A stretch of DNA of 64,000 bases from Bin55 sp965199895 (lineage in GTDB: Bacteria; Pseudomonadota; Gammaproteobacteria; Pseudomonadales; Azotimanducaceae). The notes beneath the pieces are model-generated. The model searched no databases and was not told the origin of the DNA. It was given only the letters and a program-made list of their open reading frames with translations. The stretch covers positions 1-64,000 of the forward strand of contig CBDATJ010000011.1 in NCBI GenBank assembly GCA_965199895.1, written 5' to 3'. Of this stretch, positions 27,310 through 35,142 are shown one piece after another. A program made the position numbers and the translations under genes. Every line of letters begins with the position of its first letter. Position 1 is the stretch's first letter.

Positions 27310-29532
27310 ATGACAGAAGCTGTAGATCTAAAAGTAATTGGAACTCGACCTGTTCGTCCTGATGGGGTAGAAAAAGTTACTGGAAAAGCGAACTTTGGCG
27401 CAGACATTCATGCATCCGAGTTGCTACACGGTAAAGTGTTACGCAGTCCGCATGCTCATGCACGGATCAAGAGTATTGACCTCAGCAAAGCGAAGGAAAT
27501 GGACGGAGTCTACGCTGCAATTTGCTGTAGGGATTTTCCCCAACACGTCCAATTAGATCTTAGTATCAACATCCTCGCACGCGACAAAGCGTTATATCAC
27601 GGACATGCGATCGCGGCCGTCGCTGCACGAACTCCAGAGATTGCTGAACGAGCGCTAGAAGAGATTGAGGTTGAGTATGAGAAGTTACCATCGGTATTGT
27701 CTGTTGATCAAGCATTGGAACCTCATGCTACTTTGGTACGAGAGAATTTACACACCAATGAAGATAGCTCTATCCCTCCCAGCAATGTTGCGGCGATACT
27801 GAAATTCAATCGCGGGGATGTCGAGAAGGGATTTGAGGAAGCAGATGAAATCGTAGATGAAGTGTTTCGCGTTCCTACCGCACATCAAGGCTATATTGAA
27901 CCGCACGCGTGTATGGCTACTGCAAATGAAGCGGGGAAAGTCACAATTTTCTGTTCAACCCAAGGACCTTTCGCAGTACGCAGTATGGTTGCAAAGGTTT
28001 TAGATAAGAAGGTTTCCGATTTCAAGGTAATTCCTTCAGAAATTGGTGGTGGTTTTGGTGGAAAAACAGTTGTATATCTAGAACCTGTTGCCGTAAAGTT
28101 GTCTGAACGAAGCGGAAAGCCCGTCAAGATGGTCATGAATCGCGAAGAAGTGTTTCGTGCGACTGGCCCAGCAGCAGCAACACGCTGCAAGATTAAGGCG
28201 GGGGTAAAGCGTGATGGAACGATCACAGCAGTTTCCGCCCATCTAGCTTACGAAGCAGGTGCGTTTCCCGGTTCACCAGTTGGTCCTGGGTGTATGTCGG
28301 TACTTGCGCCTTATGACATTGAAAACTTCACCATCGAAGGATTGGACGTTCTCGTGAACAAGCCGAAAGTAGCCGCCTATCGAGCACCTGGAGCACCTCA
28401 ATCAATGCACGCAATGGAGTGTGTGGTCGATGAGCTAGCTAGAAAGATTGACATGGATCCGATCGTTTTACGGTTAAAAAACGCAGCCAAAGAAGGAACC
28501 GAAGCTCCCTATGGACCAAAATTTCCACCGATTGGGTTGGTGGAATGTCTCAAAGCTGCAAAAGAACATCCGAACTACACTCGAAAACTTGAAAAGGGTG
28601 AGGGACGAGGCGTTGCAGTTGGATTCTGGTTCAACACTGGGATGCAATCTAGTGCTGAAGTTTGTGTTGCAGAAGACGGAGCAATATCCATTACCGAAGG
28701 TAACCCAGACATTGGTGGTTCGAGAGCTTCGATGTGTTTAATGGCCGCAGAGACTTTGGGTGTTCCTTATGACACAATCAATACCTATATTGGTGATACC
28801 GAAAGTACGGGATTTTGTAATCTAACCGGTGGGAGTCGAACAACGTTTGCGACTGGATTGGCAGTGGTTCGAGCTTGTGATGATGTGATTGCACAATGCA
28901 AAGAAAGAGCTGCTAAGACATGGGATGTCAACATTGAACAAGTTGACTGGATTGATGGCAAAGCGGTACCCCACCAAGCTATGAATCTTGATGTCAAAGC
29001 ACTTTCGTTTGCAGAAATCGCAGCAGATATGGCTTCAACGGGTGGTCCGATTGTGGGTTGTGCTAGTCTCAATGCACAAGGTGCTGGCGCGTCCTTTTCA
29101 GTGAACTGGACTGATGCAAAAGTAGATCGAGAAACAGGAAAAGTTGATGTCGAAGCATTCACAGCCATTCAAGATGCTGGTCGTGCGATTCATCCATCGT
29201 ATGTCGAAGGGCAGATGCAGGGGGGAGCCGTCCAAGGATTGGGCTGGGCACTCAATGAAGAGTACATCTACGATGATGAGGGTGTACTACAAAACGCTAG
29301 CTTCCTAGACTATCGAATTCCGGTTGCGTCAGACATGCCCATGATTGATTGTCAAATTGTGGAAGTACCGAATCCCTCACATCCGTACGGTGTGAGAGGT
29401 GTCGGTGAAACTCCCATCGTAGCACCATTAGCTGCATTGTCCAATGCGGTTCGAGATGTATTGGGTTTTAGGATCAATGACCTTCCACTGTCGCCACCGC
29501 GAGTTTTGGAAGCACTAGACAGTAGATCGTAG
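27310..29532 (+). CDS. Molybdopterin-binding catalytic subunit, xanthine dehydrogenase family
   Basis: A 740-residue molybdenum subunit. Family features are RPDGVEKVTGKANFGADI (N-terminus), the IGGGFGGKT molybdopterin-binding loop (about residue 245), AYRAPGAPQSM where CO dehydrogenases have AYxCSFR or AYRGAGR, and the catalytic glutamate in RGVGETPIVAPLAAL near the C-terminus. The AYRAPG loop rules out form I CO dehydrogenase and fits hydroxylases or CoA-thioester reductases of N-heterocycles or aromatics. ATG 27310 is preferred to GTG 27289 because AGGAAG sits 7 bases upstream. Coupled to the Fe-S subunit by a 1-base gap. Substrate not predictable. Confidence 0.9.
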   Translation: MTEAVDLKVIGTRPVRPDGVEKVTGKANFGADIHASELLHGKVLRSPHAHARIKSIDLSKAKEMDGVYAAICCRDFPQHVQLDLSINILARDKALYHGHAIAAVAARTPEIAERALEEIEVEYEKLPSVLSVDQALEPHATLVRENLHTNEDSSIPPSNVAAILKFNRGDVEKGFEEADEIVDEVFRVPTAHQGYIEPHACMATANEAGKVTIFCSTQGPFAVRSMVAKVLDKKVSDFKVIPSEIGGGFGGKTVVYLEPVAVKLSERSGKPVKMVMNREEVFRATGPAAATRCKIKAGVKRDGTITAVSAHLAYEAGAFPGSPVGPGCMSVLAPYDIENFTIEGLDVLVNKPKVAAYRAPGAPQSMHAMECVVDELARKIDMDPIVLRLKNAAKEGTEAPYGPKFPPIGLVECLKAAKEHPNYTRKLEKGEGRGVAVGFWFNTGMQSSAEVCVAEDGAISITEGNPDIGGSRASMCLMAAETLGVPYDTINTYIGDTESTGFCNLTGGSRTTFATGLAVVRACDDVIAQCKERAAKTWDVNIEQVDWIDGKAVPHQAMNLDVKALSFAEIAADMASTGGPIVGCASLNAQGAGASFSVNWTDAKVDRETGKVDVEAFTAIQDAGRAIHPSYVEGQMQGGAVQGLGWALNEEYIYDDEGVLQNASFLDYRIPVASDMPMIDCQIVEVPNPSHPYGVRGVGETPIVAPLAALSNAVRDVLGFRINDLPLSPPRVLEALDSRS

Positions 29533-29551
29533 TATCGATTTCTAGCAAACA

Positions 29552-29794
29552 TTGGCTCAAGTAATTTTTCCTGATCAGCTTTTAGTTCACACAGGTGGTG
29601 AACGAGAAATAGAGATTGAATGTCGTACATTTCGACAGCTGGTTCAGTTGTTGGAACAGAGATGGCCAGGGATTGAGCCAATACTCAAGAACACTGCTGT
29701 CGCTATTGATGGTCACATCTACCAAGATGCTTGGTTTGAAGAAATTCAACCGAATAGTGAAGTGTTTTTTATGCAGCGACTGGAAGGGGGGTAG
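29552..29794 (+). CDS. MoaD/ThiS-family sulfur-carrier-like protein
   Basis: An 80-residue ubiquitin-like protein ending in Gly-Gly (RLEGG), the hallmark of MoaD/ThiS carriers that are thiocarboxylated at the last glycine. AIDGHIYQD and EVFFMQRLEGG match the C-terminal half of MoaD. The start is TTG 29552, 20 bases after the molybdoenzyme stop, so it is almost surely co-transcribed. Because the preceding enzyme needs a molybdopterin and often a terminal sulfido ligand, a dedicated carrier for that enzyme is a reasonable inference. A role as a general MoaD is the alternative. Confidence 0.75.
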   Translation: MAQVIFPDQLLVHTGGEREIEIECRTFRQLVQLLEQRWPGIEPILKNTAVAIDGHIYQDAWFEEIQPNSEVFFMQRLEGG

Positions 29795-29891
29795 TCGCTC
29801 TACTCTGTTGATATTCGATGATCCGTCGGAAATCTTTTGATGTCAGATTGAAAGACGATAACCATCTCTACTATCTGGTATAATTAAGACG

Positions 29892-30707
29892 ATGACACCT
29901 CATAGAGACTCCAAGTCAATCATGTACAACCATTCCAATCAATCAAACCAACTGGGTTTTGATTTTCCACGGCAATTCCTTTTGATTTTCGTTGTCTCGA
30001 CGCTATCGTTGTTACCAGCCTCCTCACTTCTTTCACACGAAGATGCCACTACACACTTCGAGTGTCATGACGTTACTGATGATCAGGATGAGGATGACGA
30101 TTCATGTCACTGCCACACTCCCGGTGAAGACCCAGCTGATGATTCTTGTGAGGATGGATTACCCACTATGGAGTTCCTGTTGGAACTGTTAGACCCCGAT
30201 GAAGAGGATGCTTGGTATGGTCTCACCGTTGCTGAGGAGAGTACTTGTACTCCCTATGACCGGGACCACTACACCTATGGACCTAAGCTTGACGTACTCA
30301 AATCTTATCAGCTTGATGGAATGTGGGCTGCTTACGAAAAGATTTGCTATGACGACTATCGAGATGTACAAATCGAACATCTAGTGGCAGTAAAAGAAGC
30401 ACACGATAGTGGACTTTGCCGAGCGGACTATCAAACCAAAATTAATTTTGCAAATGATCTGGATAACATTGCATTAGCTAGTGCTAGTGTGAATCGTAGC
30501 AAGTCAGATAAAGATCCCGCTGAATGGTTGCCCGACAACAACGAGTGTTGGTACGTTTGGCAACACATGAAGGTTAAACGCAAGTACGATTTAACCATTG
30601 ATCGAAGTGAGCAACGTGCTATCGCGAGAATACTCAGTGACTGCACCGCTGAAGATCTCAGATTGGAAATCGATGATTCTTGTACTCTTCCAGACGAGGA
30701 AGACTAA
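29892..30707 (+). CDS. Secreted HNH endonuclease-like protein
   Basis: A 271-residue protein with an N-terminal hydrophobic segment (about residues 27-47, LLIFVVSTLSLLPASS) read as a signal peptide or anchor. A very acidic Cys/His-rich linker follows (CHDVTDDQDEDDDSCHCH). The C-terminal domain has VQIEHLVAVKEAHDSGLC, FANDLDNIALASASVNRSKSDKDPAEWLP and CWYVWQHMKVKRKYDL, given here in fragments EHLVA, NRSKSDKDPAEW and CWYVWQHMKVK, the pattern of secreted GmrSD/DUF1524-type HNH nucleases. The EH, N and N/H residues would form the metal site. ATG 29892 or ATG 29922 can be the start. Likely an extracytoplasmic nuclease for DNA breakdown or uptake. Confidence 0.75.
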   Translation: MTPHRDSKSIMYNHSNQSNQLGFDFPRQFLLIFVVSTLSLLPASSLLSHEDATTHFECHDVTDDQDEDDDSCHCHTPGEDPADDSCEDGLPTMEFLLELLDPDEEDAWYGLTVAEESTCTPYDRDHYTYGPKLDVLKSYQLDGMWAAYEKICYDDYRDVQIEHLVAVKEAHDSGLCRADYQTKINFANDLDNIALASASVNRSKSDKDPAEWLPDNNECWYVWQHMKVKRKYDLTIDRSEQRAIARILSDCTAEDLRLEIDDSCTLPDEED

Positions 30708-30733
30708 CAGGGACCTTGAGTAATCTGGAAATC

Positions 30734-30756
30734 CAGAGTGAATTCACTCTGTTTCT
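30734..30756 (+). terminator. Intrinsic terminator after the HNH gene
   Basis: CAGAGTG-AATT-CACTCTG (30734-30751) is a perfect 7-bp stem with a 4-base loop, followed by TTTCT. It lies 27 bases after the HNH stop. The T-run is short, so efficiency may be modest. Confidence 0.6.
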
Positions 30757-30800
30757 CTGTAGTGCCGATAGACTTTCAATGGGATGCGATAACTCTTTAG

Positions 30801-31061
30801 GTGCAAGACAACTCAAAAAAAGATACAGAGGATAGCGGTCAGTCTCCTGAAATAGATGTTGAATCCGAAGCATCCAAAGATGACTTAGAGGTTGCGCAGA
30901 AGGTTTACATCCAGAGCTTGAGCAAAGTAAACGAAGAGTTTGCTAAATTGGATGCAGCCTTGAGAGCTGAATACCGTCAGCTCGTCAAATGGGTAAAAAT
31001 TCTTTTAGTAGTGACTGCCGGTATTGGGCTATTGGTCTTCTTCTTGTTGTTGATGGGCTAA
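30801..31061 (+). CDS. Small C-tail-anchored membrane protein, unknown function
   Basis: An 86-residue frame starting at GTG 30801. The first 30 residues are acidic and polar (DSGQSPEIDVESEAS), residues 35-62 look like an amphipathic coiled coil (EEFAKLDAALRAEYRQLVKWVK), and residues 65-85 are one hydrophobic helix (ILLVVTAGIGLLVFFLLLMG). No family is recognised. The composition is protein-like rather than random, but the ribosome site is weak, so the call is moderate. It sits after a terminator and converges on the acyl-CoA dehydrogenase gene. Confidence 0.5.
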   Translation: MQDNSKKDTEDSGQSPEIDVESEASKDDLEVAQKVYIQSLSKVNEEFAKLDAALRAEYRQLVKWVKILLVVTAGIGLLVFFLLLMG

Positions 31062-31082
31062 GGGAGTCGAGCTTCAAATGGC

Positions 31083-32819
31083 TTAAATCGCACTTGACTG
31101 AATCTCATCTAGAGATTCAGTACCGTTTAGGATAGAGTTTTCTAGAGACAAGATCCTCGGCATTACTTTATTGAAGTAGAACTGAGCAAGTTTGTGCTTG
31201 TATCGACTACCATCGTCTTGAGCTGCCATTCGATTCCAGAGCCAAGCATAAATCACATAGCCTGTTATATCCAAGTATTCCACAGCGCTTCCACCAATGT
31301 ATGAAGCAGATTCTCCAGCTCTATTGCAAATTGTTTGTGTCAATTCTCCCCATTGTTTGATTTGGTCATTCAACTGACCTGCAAACGGTCCTTCGGAGGA
31401 AGTCTTTCGCATATAGTTGGCAAATTCAGCAGCAACGCTACCTCGGTTTCTCAATACTTTTCGCCCAATCAAATCCATAGCTTGAATAGCGTTGGTTCCT
31501 TCGTAGATCTGAGTAATACGAGTATCTCGAACCAGCTGTTCAATTCCGGTTTCCTTGATATAACCATGACCACCAAAACACCCTTGGGCTAACAAGGTAG
31601 TTTCAAGCGCACGATCTGTCAAAAATGCTTTTGCTATCGGTGTCAGTAACTCAACAAAACGAGAAGCTTGCTTGCGTTCAGCTTCGTCTGATGCAAATAC
31701 CGACTCATCAATCAAGTGAGAGATCAGAACTGAAAATGCTCTCCCCCCTTCGGTTAGCGTTCTTTGGATCAACATGTTCCTACGAACTTCTGGATGTTTG
31801 ATGATAGGATCTGCTGGTCCACTTGGGTTAGTTGGGCCTGAAGGTGAGCGACCTTGGAGTCTTACTTTGACGTACTCTGAAGCCATTTGGTAGGCACGTT
31901 CAGCAAATCCCAATCCTTGAATCCCAACAGACAGACGTGCTGAGTTCATCATGGTGAACATACAAGCTAGCCCTTGATGGGGTTCACCCACCAAGTACCC
32001 AACAGCATCTTCATAGATGATGGTGGAAGTTGCACTTCCATGAATCCCCATCTTTTTTTCTATCGAAGCACTGACGAACCCATTTCGTTCTTTTGCGTTA
32101 CCTTCGTCATCCAGCAAAAACTTGGGCACCAAAAACAGTGAGATACCTTTGGATCCTGGTGGTGCATCTGGGAGTCGTGCTAGAACTAAGTGGATGATGT
32201 TTTCAGCTAAATCGTGCTCTCCGCTCGTAATAAAGATCTTGGTACCGTTCAAGAGATACCTTCCATCAGCAGTTGGTTTGGCCGACGTTCGCAGCATACC
32301 CAAGTCGGTTCCTGCGTGGGACTCGGTGAGCGACATAGCACCAGTCCAAGTGCCTTCGTACATCCTCGGTAAATATTGTTGTTTAAGCTCTTCACTGGCA
32401 TGGGTCTCAATGCAGTGCGTGGCACCATCGGTCAGAGATGCGTAGAGCCAAAAAGTAGTATTTGCGCCCCAAAAATACTCTTCCACGGCAAATGAAACCG
32501 AAGCTGGGAGTCCTTGTCCGCCATACTCTGGGTTGCCACTTAATCCAATCCAGCCACCTTCCACAATCGATTGAAATGCGTCTTTGAATCCGGGAGGAGC
32601 GAATACTGTGCCATTGTCCCATTGAGCTCCATCTTCGTCAGCAGATTTTGATAGAGGATCCATGATCTCCGCAGCGACCTTTCCACCTTGTTCCAGAATA
32701 GACCGAGCCAAATCCAAATCCAATTGCTCAATATTCCATTTAGTCCAATCATTCTGAACTCTAAAGACATCTCTATAGAGGAACAGAGTGTCTTCAATCG
32801 GCGGGTGATAAGGTGTCAT
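31083..32819 (-). CDS. Acyl-CoA dehydrogenase, methylmercaptopropionyl-CoA dehydrogenase-like
   Basis: A 578-residue acyl-CoA dehydrogenase with an extra C-terminal domain (about residues 460-578), the architecture of DmdC-type and related long enzymes. FAD and substrate segments are AMSLTESHAGTDLGMLRT, GTKIFITSGEHDL, MMNSARLSVGIQGLGFAERAYQMA, and GGHGYIKE; the catalytic base is the Glu in QIYEGTNAIQAMDLIGRK. It oxidises an acyl-CoA to enoyl-CoA, passing electrons to ETF. DmdC would act in dimethylsulfoniopropionate demethylation, plausible in a marine cell, but no other dmd gene is nearby, so a general acyl-CoA role is equally possible. It is 21 bases downstream of the acyltransferase gene on the same strand. 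Confidence 0.82.
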   Translation of the reverse strand: MTPYHPPIEDTLFLYRDVFRVQNDWTKWNIEQLDLDLARSILEQGGKVAAEIMDPLSKSADEDGAQWDNGTVFAPPGFKDAFQSIVEGGWIGLSGNPEYGGQGLPASVSFAVEEYFWGANTTFWLYASLTDGATHCIETHASEELKQQYLPRMYEGTWTGAMSLTESHAGTDLGMLRTSAKPTADGRYLLNGTKIFITSGEHDLAENIIHLVLARLPDAPPGSKGISLFLVPKFLLDDEGNAKERNGFVSASIEKKMGIHGSATSTIIYEDAVGYLVGEPHQGLACMFTMMNSARLSVGIQGLGFAERAYQMASEYVKVRLQGRSPSGPTNPSGPADPIIKHPEVRRNMLIQRTLTEGGRAFSVLISHLIDESVFASDEAERKQASRFVELLTPIAKAFLTDRALETTLLAQGCFGGHGYIKETGIEQLVRDTRITQIYEGTNAIQAMDLIGRKVLRNRGSVAAEFANYMRKTSSEGPFAGQLNDQIKQWGELTQTICNRAGESASYIGGSAVEYLDITGYVIYAWLWNRMAAQDDGSRYKHKLAQFYFNKVMPRILSLENSILNGTESLDEIQSSAI

Positions 32820-32840
32820 TCAACTCCCAAGATTTCGTTG

Positions 32841-34019
32841 TTAGTTTGACCAATCGTAGACTTGATTGGCATATTGCATTAACAGAAATTGCTGTAAATC
32901 TGGTTCCAAGCTAGCCAGCTGTGCATCGAGTGCTTCCTTAGCAGCACCTTGCGACAAAATAGGTTCGCTCTTTCCGTTAAGTCTTCGCTTAGCTTCAAGA
33001 AAAGTCGGGTATTGTTGGATTCCAGATTGGATAGAACGATCTATTCTTTCAGCAAGAGAGTCCTCATCCAGCTGATTCTTTCCATTAAGCTTTTCTCCTA
33101 GTTTGGGTGGTGTCACCTGTGGTGAAAAGGCAATGTGAACTCGACCCTTGTACCCTCGGATTCCTTGGACAATACTACGAAAATCTTCTCGATGCTCTTT
33201 TTCATAGGTACCGGTTTGAACCTTGGTGTAGAGTTCTTGAGCTTTCATGGGTGCGCAAGGGTCAATTTCATAGGTAGCTGTAACCGGAATGACATTGACG
33301 CACTCAAGCCAAGTTTCAAAGTCACGAAATTCCTCGCGATAAGCAAGCATGATCATTTTTAGGATAGCGGGATCGGTGAGATCCTTACCGTCTTTAGATC
33401 GACCCTCTCTTTGTGAAATCCAGACTGATTCACCCTGATCCAATGTCTTCCGAATATACCTAGAAGTCTTGATGAGTGATTTGTAGTGATCGCGTCTTGA
33501 ACCAGAGGCTCGAATCACTCTGAAACCCCGGTTTAACCTCATGAGGTCTCGCTCGTAACCTGATGAAAACAGGTTGTCACCAATTGCGATCTGAGGCACA
33601 GAAATATCGTACTTCAACAACGCAAGAATCAAGAGAGCTGAATCAAGAACTATATCGCGGTGATTTGACAGGAACAAACAGGGTTTGTCTCTTGGTAGGT
33701 TCTCACTACCGGAGACAGTAAAGCCATCAGTCGAGGTTCTAACAACATGCTGCACATATCGAGACAACATCACCTGTAATTCATGGACAGTTCGGATGTT
33801 CCTGTAGAGACCACGAAGTCTTCTCCCCCACAGCCATCTTACGAATGCAGGAAACACCTTGTAAATCCGGGGAATCGTGAACAAGCAAACGGAGCGAATG
33901 AGAGCGGGATCACGAACCAATTCGGCAATTTTGGCTGCTAATTCACTATCCTGAAAAGGACGTATGTCGTCAAATTCGTCCAACGCATACTGCGGTTGAA
34001 CCAATTGTGTACGGGTCAT
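32841..34019 (-). CDS. PlsC-domain glycerophospholipid acyltransferase
   Basis: A 392-residue protein with a PlsC/PlsB acyltransferase domain: motif I NHRDIVLD (His and Asp catalytic, about residue 118), motif III SQREGRSKDG (like the EGxRS motif), and VIPVTATYEIDP as motif IV. The N-terminal 100 residues and the helical C-terminus are not typical of the short 1-acyl-glycerol-3-phosphate acyltransferases, so this belongs to a longer variant family. It probably acylates a glycerol-phosphate or lysophospholipid at the inner membrane. It is the first gene of a two-gene unit with the acyl-CoA dehydrogenase. Confidence 0.8.
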   Translation of the reverse strand: MTRTQLVQPQYALDEFDDIRPFQDSELAAKIAELVRDPALIRSVCLFTIPRIYKVFPAFVRWLWGRRLRGLYRNIRTVHELQVMLSRYVQHVVRTSTDGFTVSGSENLPRDKPCLFLSNHRDIVLDSALLILALLKYDISVPQIAIGDNLFSSGYERDLMRLNRGFRVIRASGSRRDHYKSLIKTSRYIRKTLDQGESVWISQREGRSKDGKDLTDPAILKMIMLAYREEFRDFETWLECVNVIPVTATYEIDPCAPMKAQELYTKVQTGTYEKEHREDFRSIVQGIRGYKGRVHIAFSPQVTPPKLGEKLNGKNQLDEDSLAERIDRSIQSGIQQYPTFLEAKRRLNGKSEPILSQGAAKEALDAQLASLEPDLQQFLLMQYANQVYDWSN

Positions 34020-34223
34020 TAAGTGCTTGTTTTTGTCCTATGATGAGTAACGAGCGGATAAATTATGCTGAAAATTAGTCAATTCCACGTAGATGATAGT
34101 CCAATCTCATTGAGGTCAAGTCAGCTATCTAGAATTGCTCGGAGCATGTCAATTTCGAGAAGATAGTCTACTTTTTTGTCATAAATTTCACGGTAGTAGT
34201 CAAATGAGCCCTTCCAATCACCA

Positions 34224-35120
34224 TTGAAACGCGAGAGTGAAGTGAGCACACAGTCTTATCAGTTTGAATACGGTCAACTAGAGCAAGTTGCACCTCGAAT
34301 CCGCCGCATTGTCGCCCACAACCCCAGCATGTACACCTACTACGGTACCGGGACCTACATCATTGGAGAACGCAAAGTCGCGGTGGTTGACCCTGGTCCT
34401 GCAGACCCTGCTCATATCCAATCTCTCGTCGATGCCCTACCAGGTGAAACCATCACTCACATATTGGTCACACACACACATTGTGATCACTCTCCTGGTT
34501 GTGAACTGTTACTCAAACACTGCGAAGCCACCGTTTATGGGTTTGGTCCACATGGTAGTCGAGAACACAGCCACGACGAAGAGGGAAGTGACCTAAATTT
34601 TGTTCCAGATATCTATCTCGATCACAATGACATCATCATAGGCGATGGTTGGACGGTGCGTAGCCTACACACTCCGGGACACCTCTCCAACCATATGTGT
34701 TTTCTGTATGAAGACCAACAATCTTTGTTTTCGGGAGATCACGTCATGGGTTGGGCTACTACGGTGATTTCTCCCCCAGATGGAGATCTTCACAGTTACC
34801 TAAATAGTTTGCAACTGCTTCTAGAATTAGACGCTGAAACTTACTGGCCCACTCATGGGCCAGCGATCACTGAGCCTAAACGATACGTGAAAGAACTGAT
34901 TCAGCATCGTCTGATGCGTGCTGAACAAATCAAGGAACAATTGACAGCAGGGTTGACGCGTATTAGGGACATAGTCCTTGCAATCTACACTCACGTTGAT
35001 CCCATCCTGCATCCAGCAGCAGCAAGGAGTGTCTTGTCAACGCTGCTCTATCTGATCAGAAAAGGGGAGGTTAGGTCAGCTGAACCTATTAATGAGAAAG
35101 GAGAGTTCTTTCTCAACTAA
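34224..35120 (+). CDS. MBL-fold metallo-hydrolase
   Basis: A 298-residue metallo-beta-lactamase-fold protein. The metal-binding motif is HTHCDHS (about residues 82-88), followed by LHTPGHLSNHMCF (third His), SGDHVMGW (bridging Asp) and the late His in YWPTHGP. A C-terminal winged-helix-like segment (RIRDIVLAIY...LHPAAARSVLSTLLYLIRKGEV in parts) matches the LACTB2/human-type subfamily of ribonuclease-like or thioesterase-like hydrolases. Substrate unknown. The start is TTG 34224; GTG 34242 (VSTQSYQFEYG) is an alternative. Confidence 0.85.
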   Translation: MKRESEVSTQSYQFEYGQLEQVAPRIRRIVAHNPSMYTYYGTGTYIIGERKVAVVDPGPADPAHIQSLVDALPGETITHILVTHTHCDHSPGCELLLKHCEATVYGFGPHGSREHSHDEEGSDLNFVPDIYLDHNDIIIGDGWTVRSLHTPGHLSNHMCFLYEDQQSLFSGDHVMGWATTVISPPDGDLHSYLNSLQLLLELDAETYWPTHGPAITEPKRYVKELIQHRLMRAEQIKEQLTAGLTRIRDIVLAIYTHVDPILHPAAARSVLSTLLYLIRKGEVRSAEPINEKGEFFLN

Positions 35121-35142
35121 AAAGGTACTAACCCTTCTACGC

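Noticed and set aside
27310..29532. CO dehydrogenase large subunit
   Set aside because: The active-site loop AYRAPGAP lacks the AYxCSFR cysteine of true form I enzymes and is not AYRGAGR of form II.
31083..32819. A DMSP-demethylation cluster around the DmdC-like dehydrogenase
   Set aside because: No dmdA, dmdB or dmdD gene is nearby; only the one family resemblance supports it, so no pathway is claimed.
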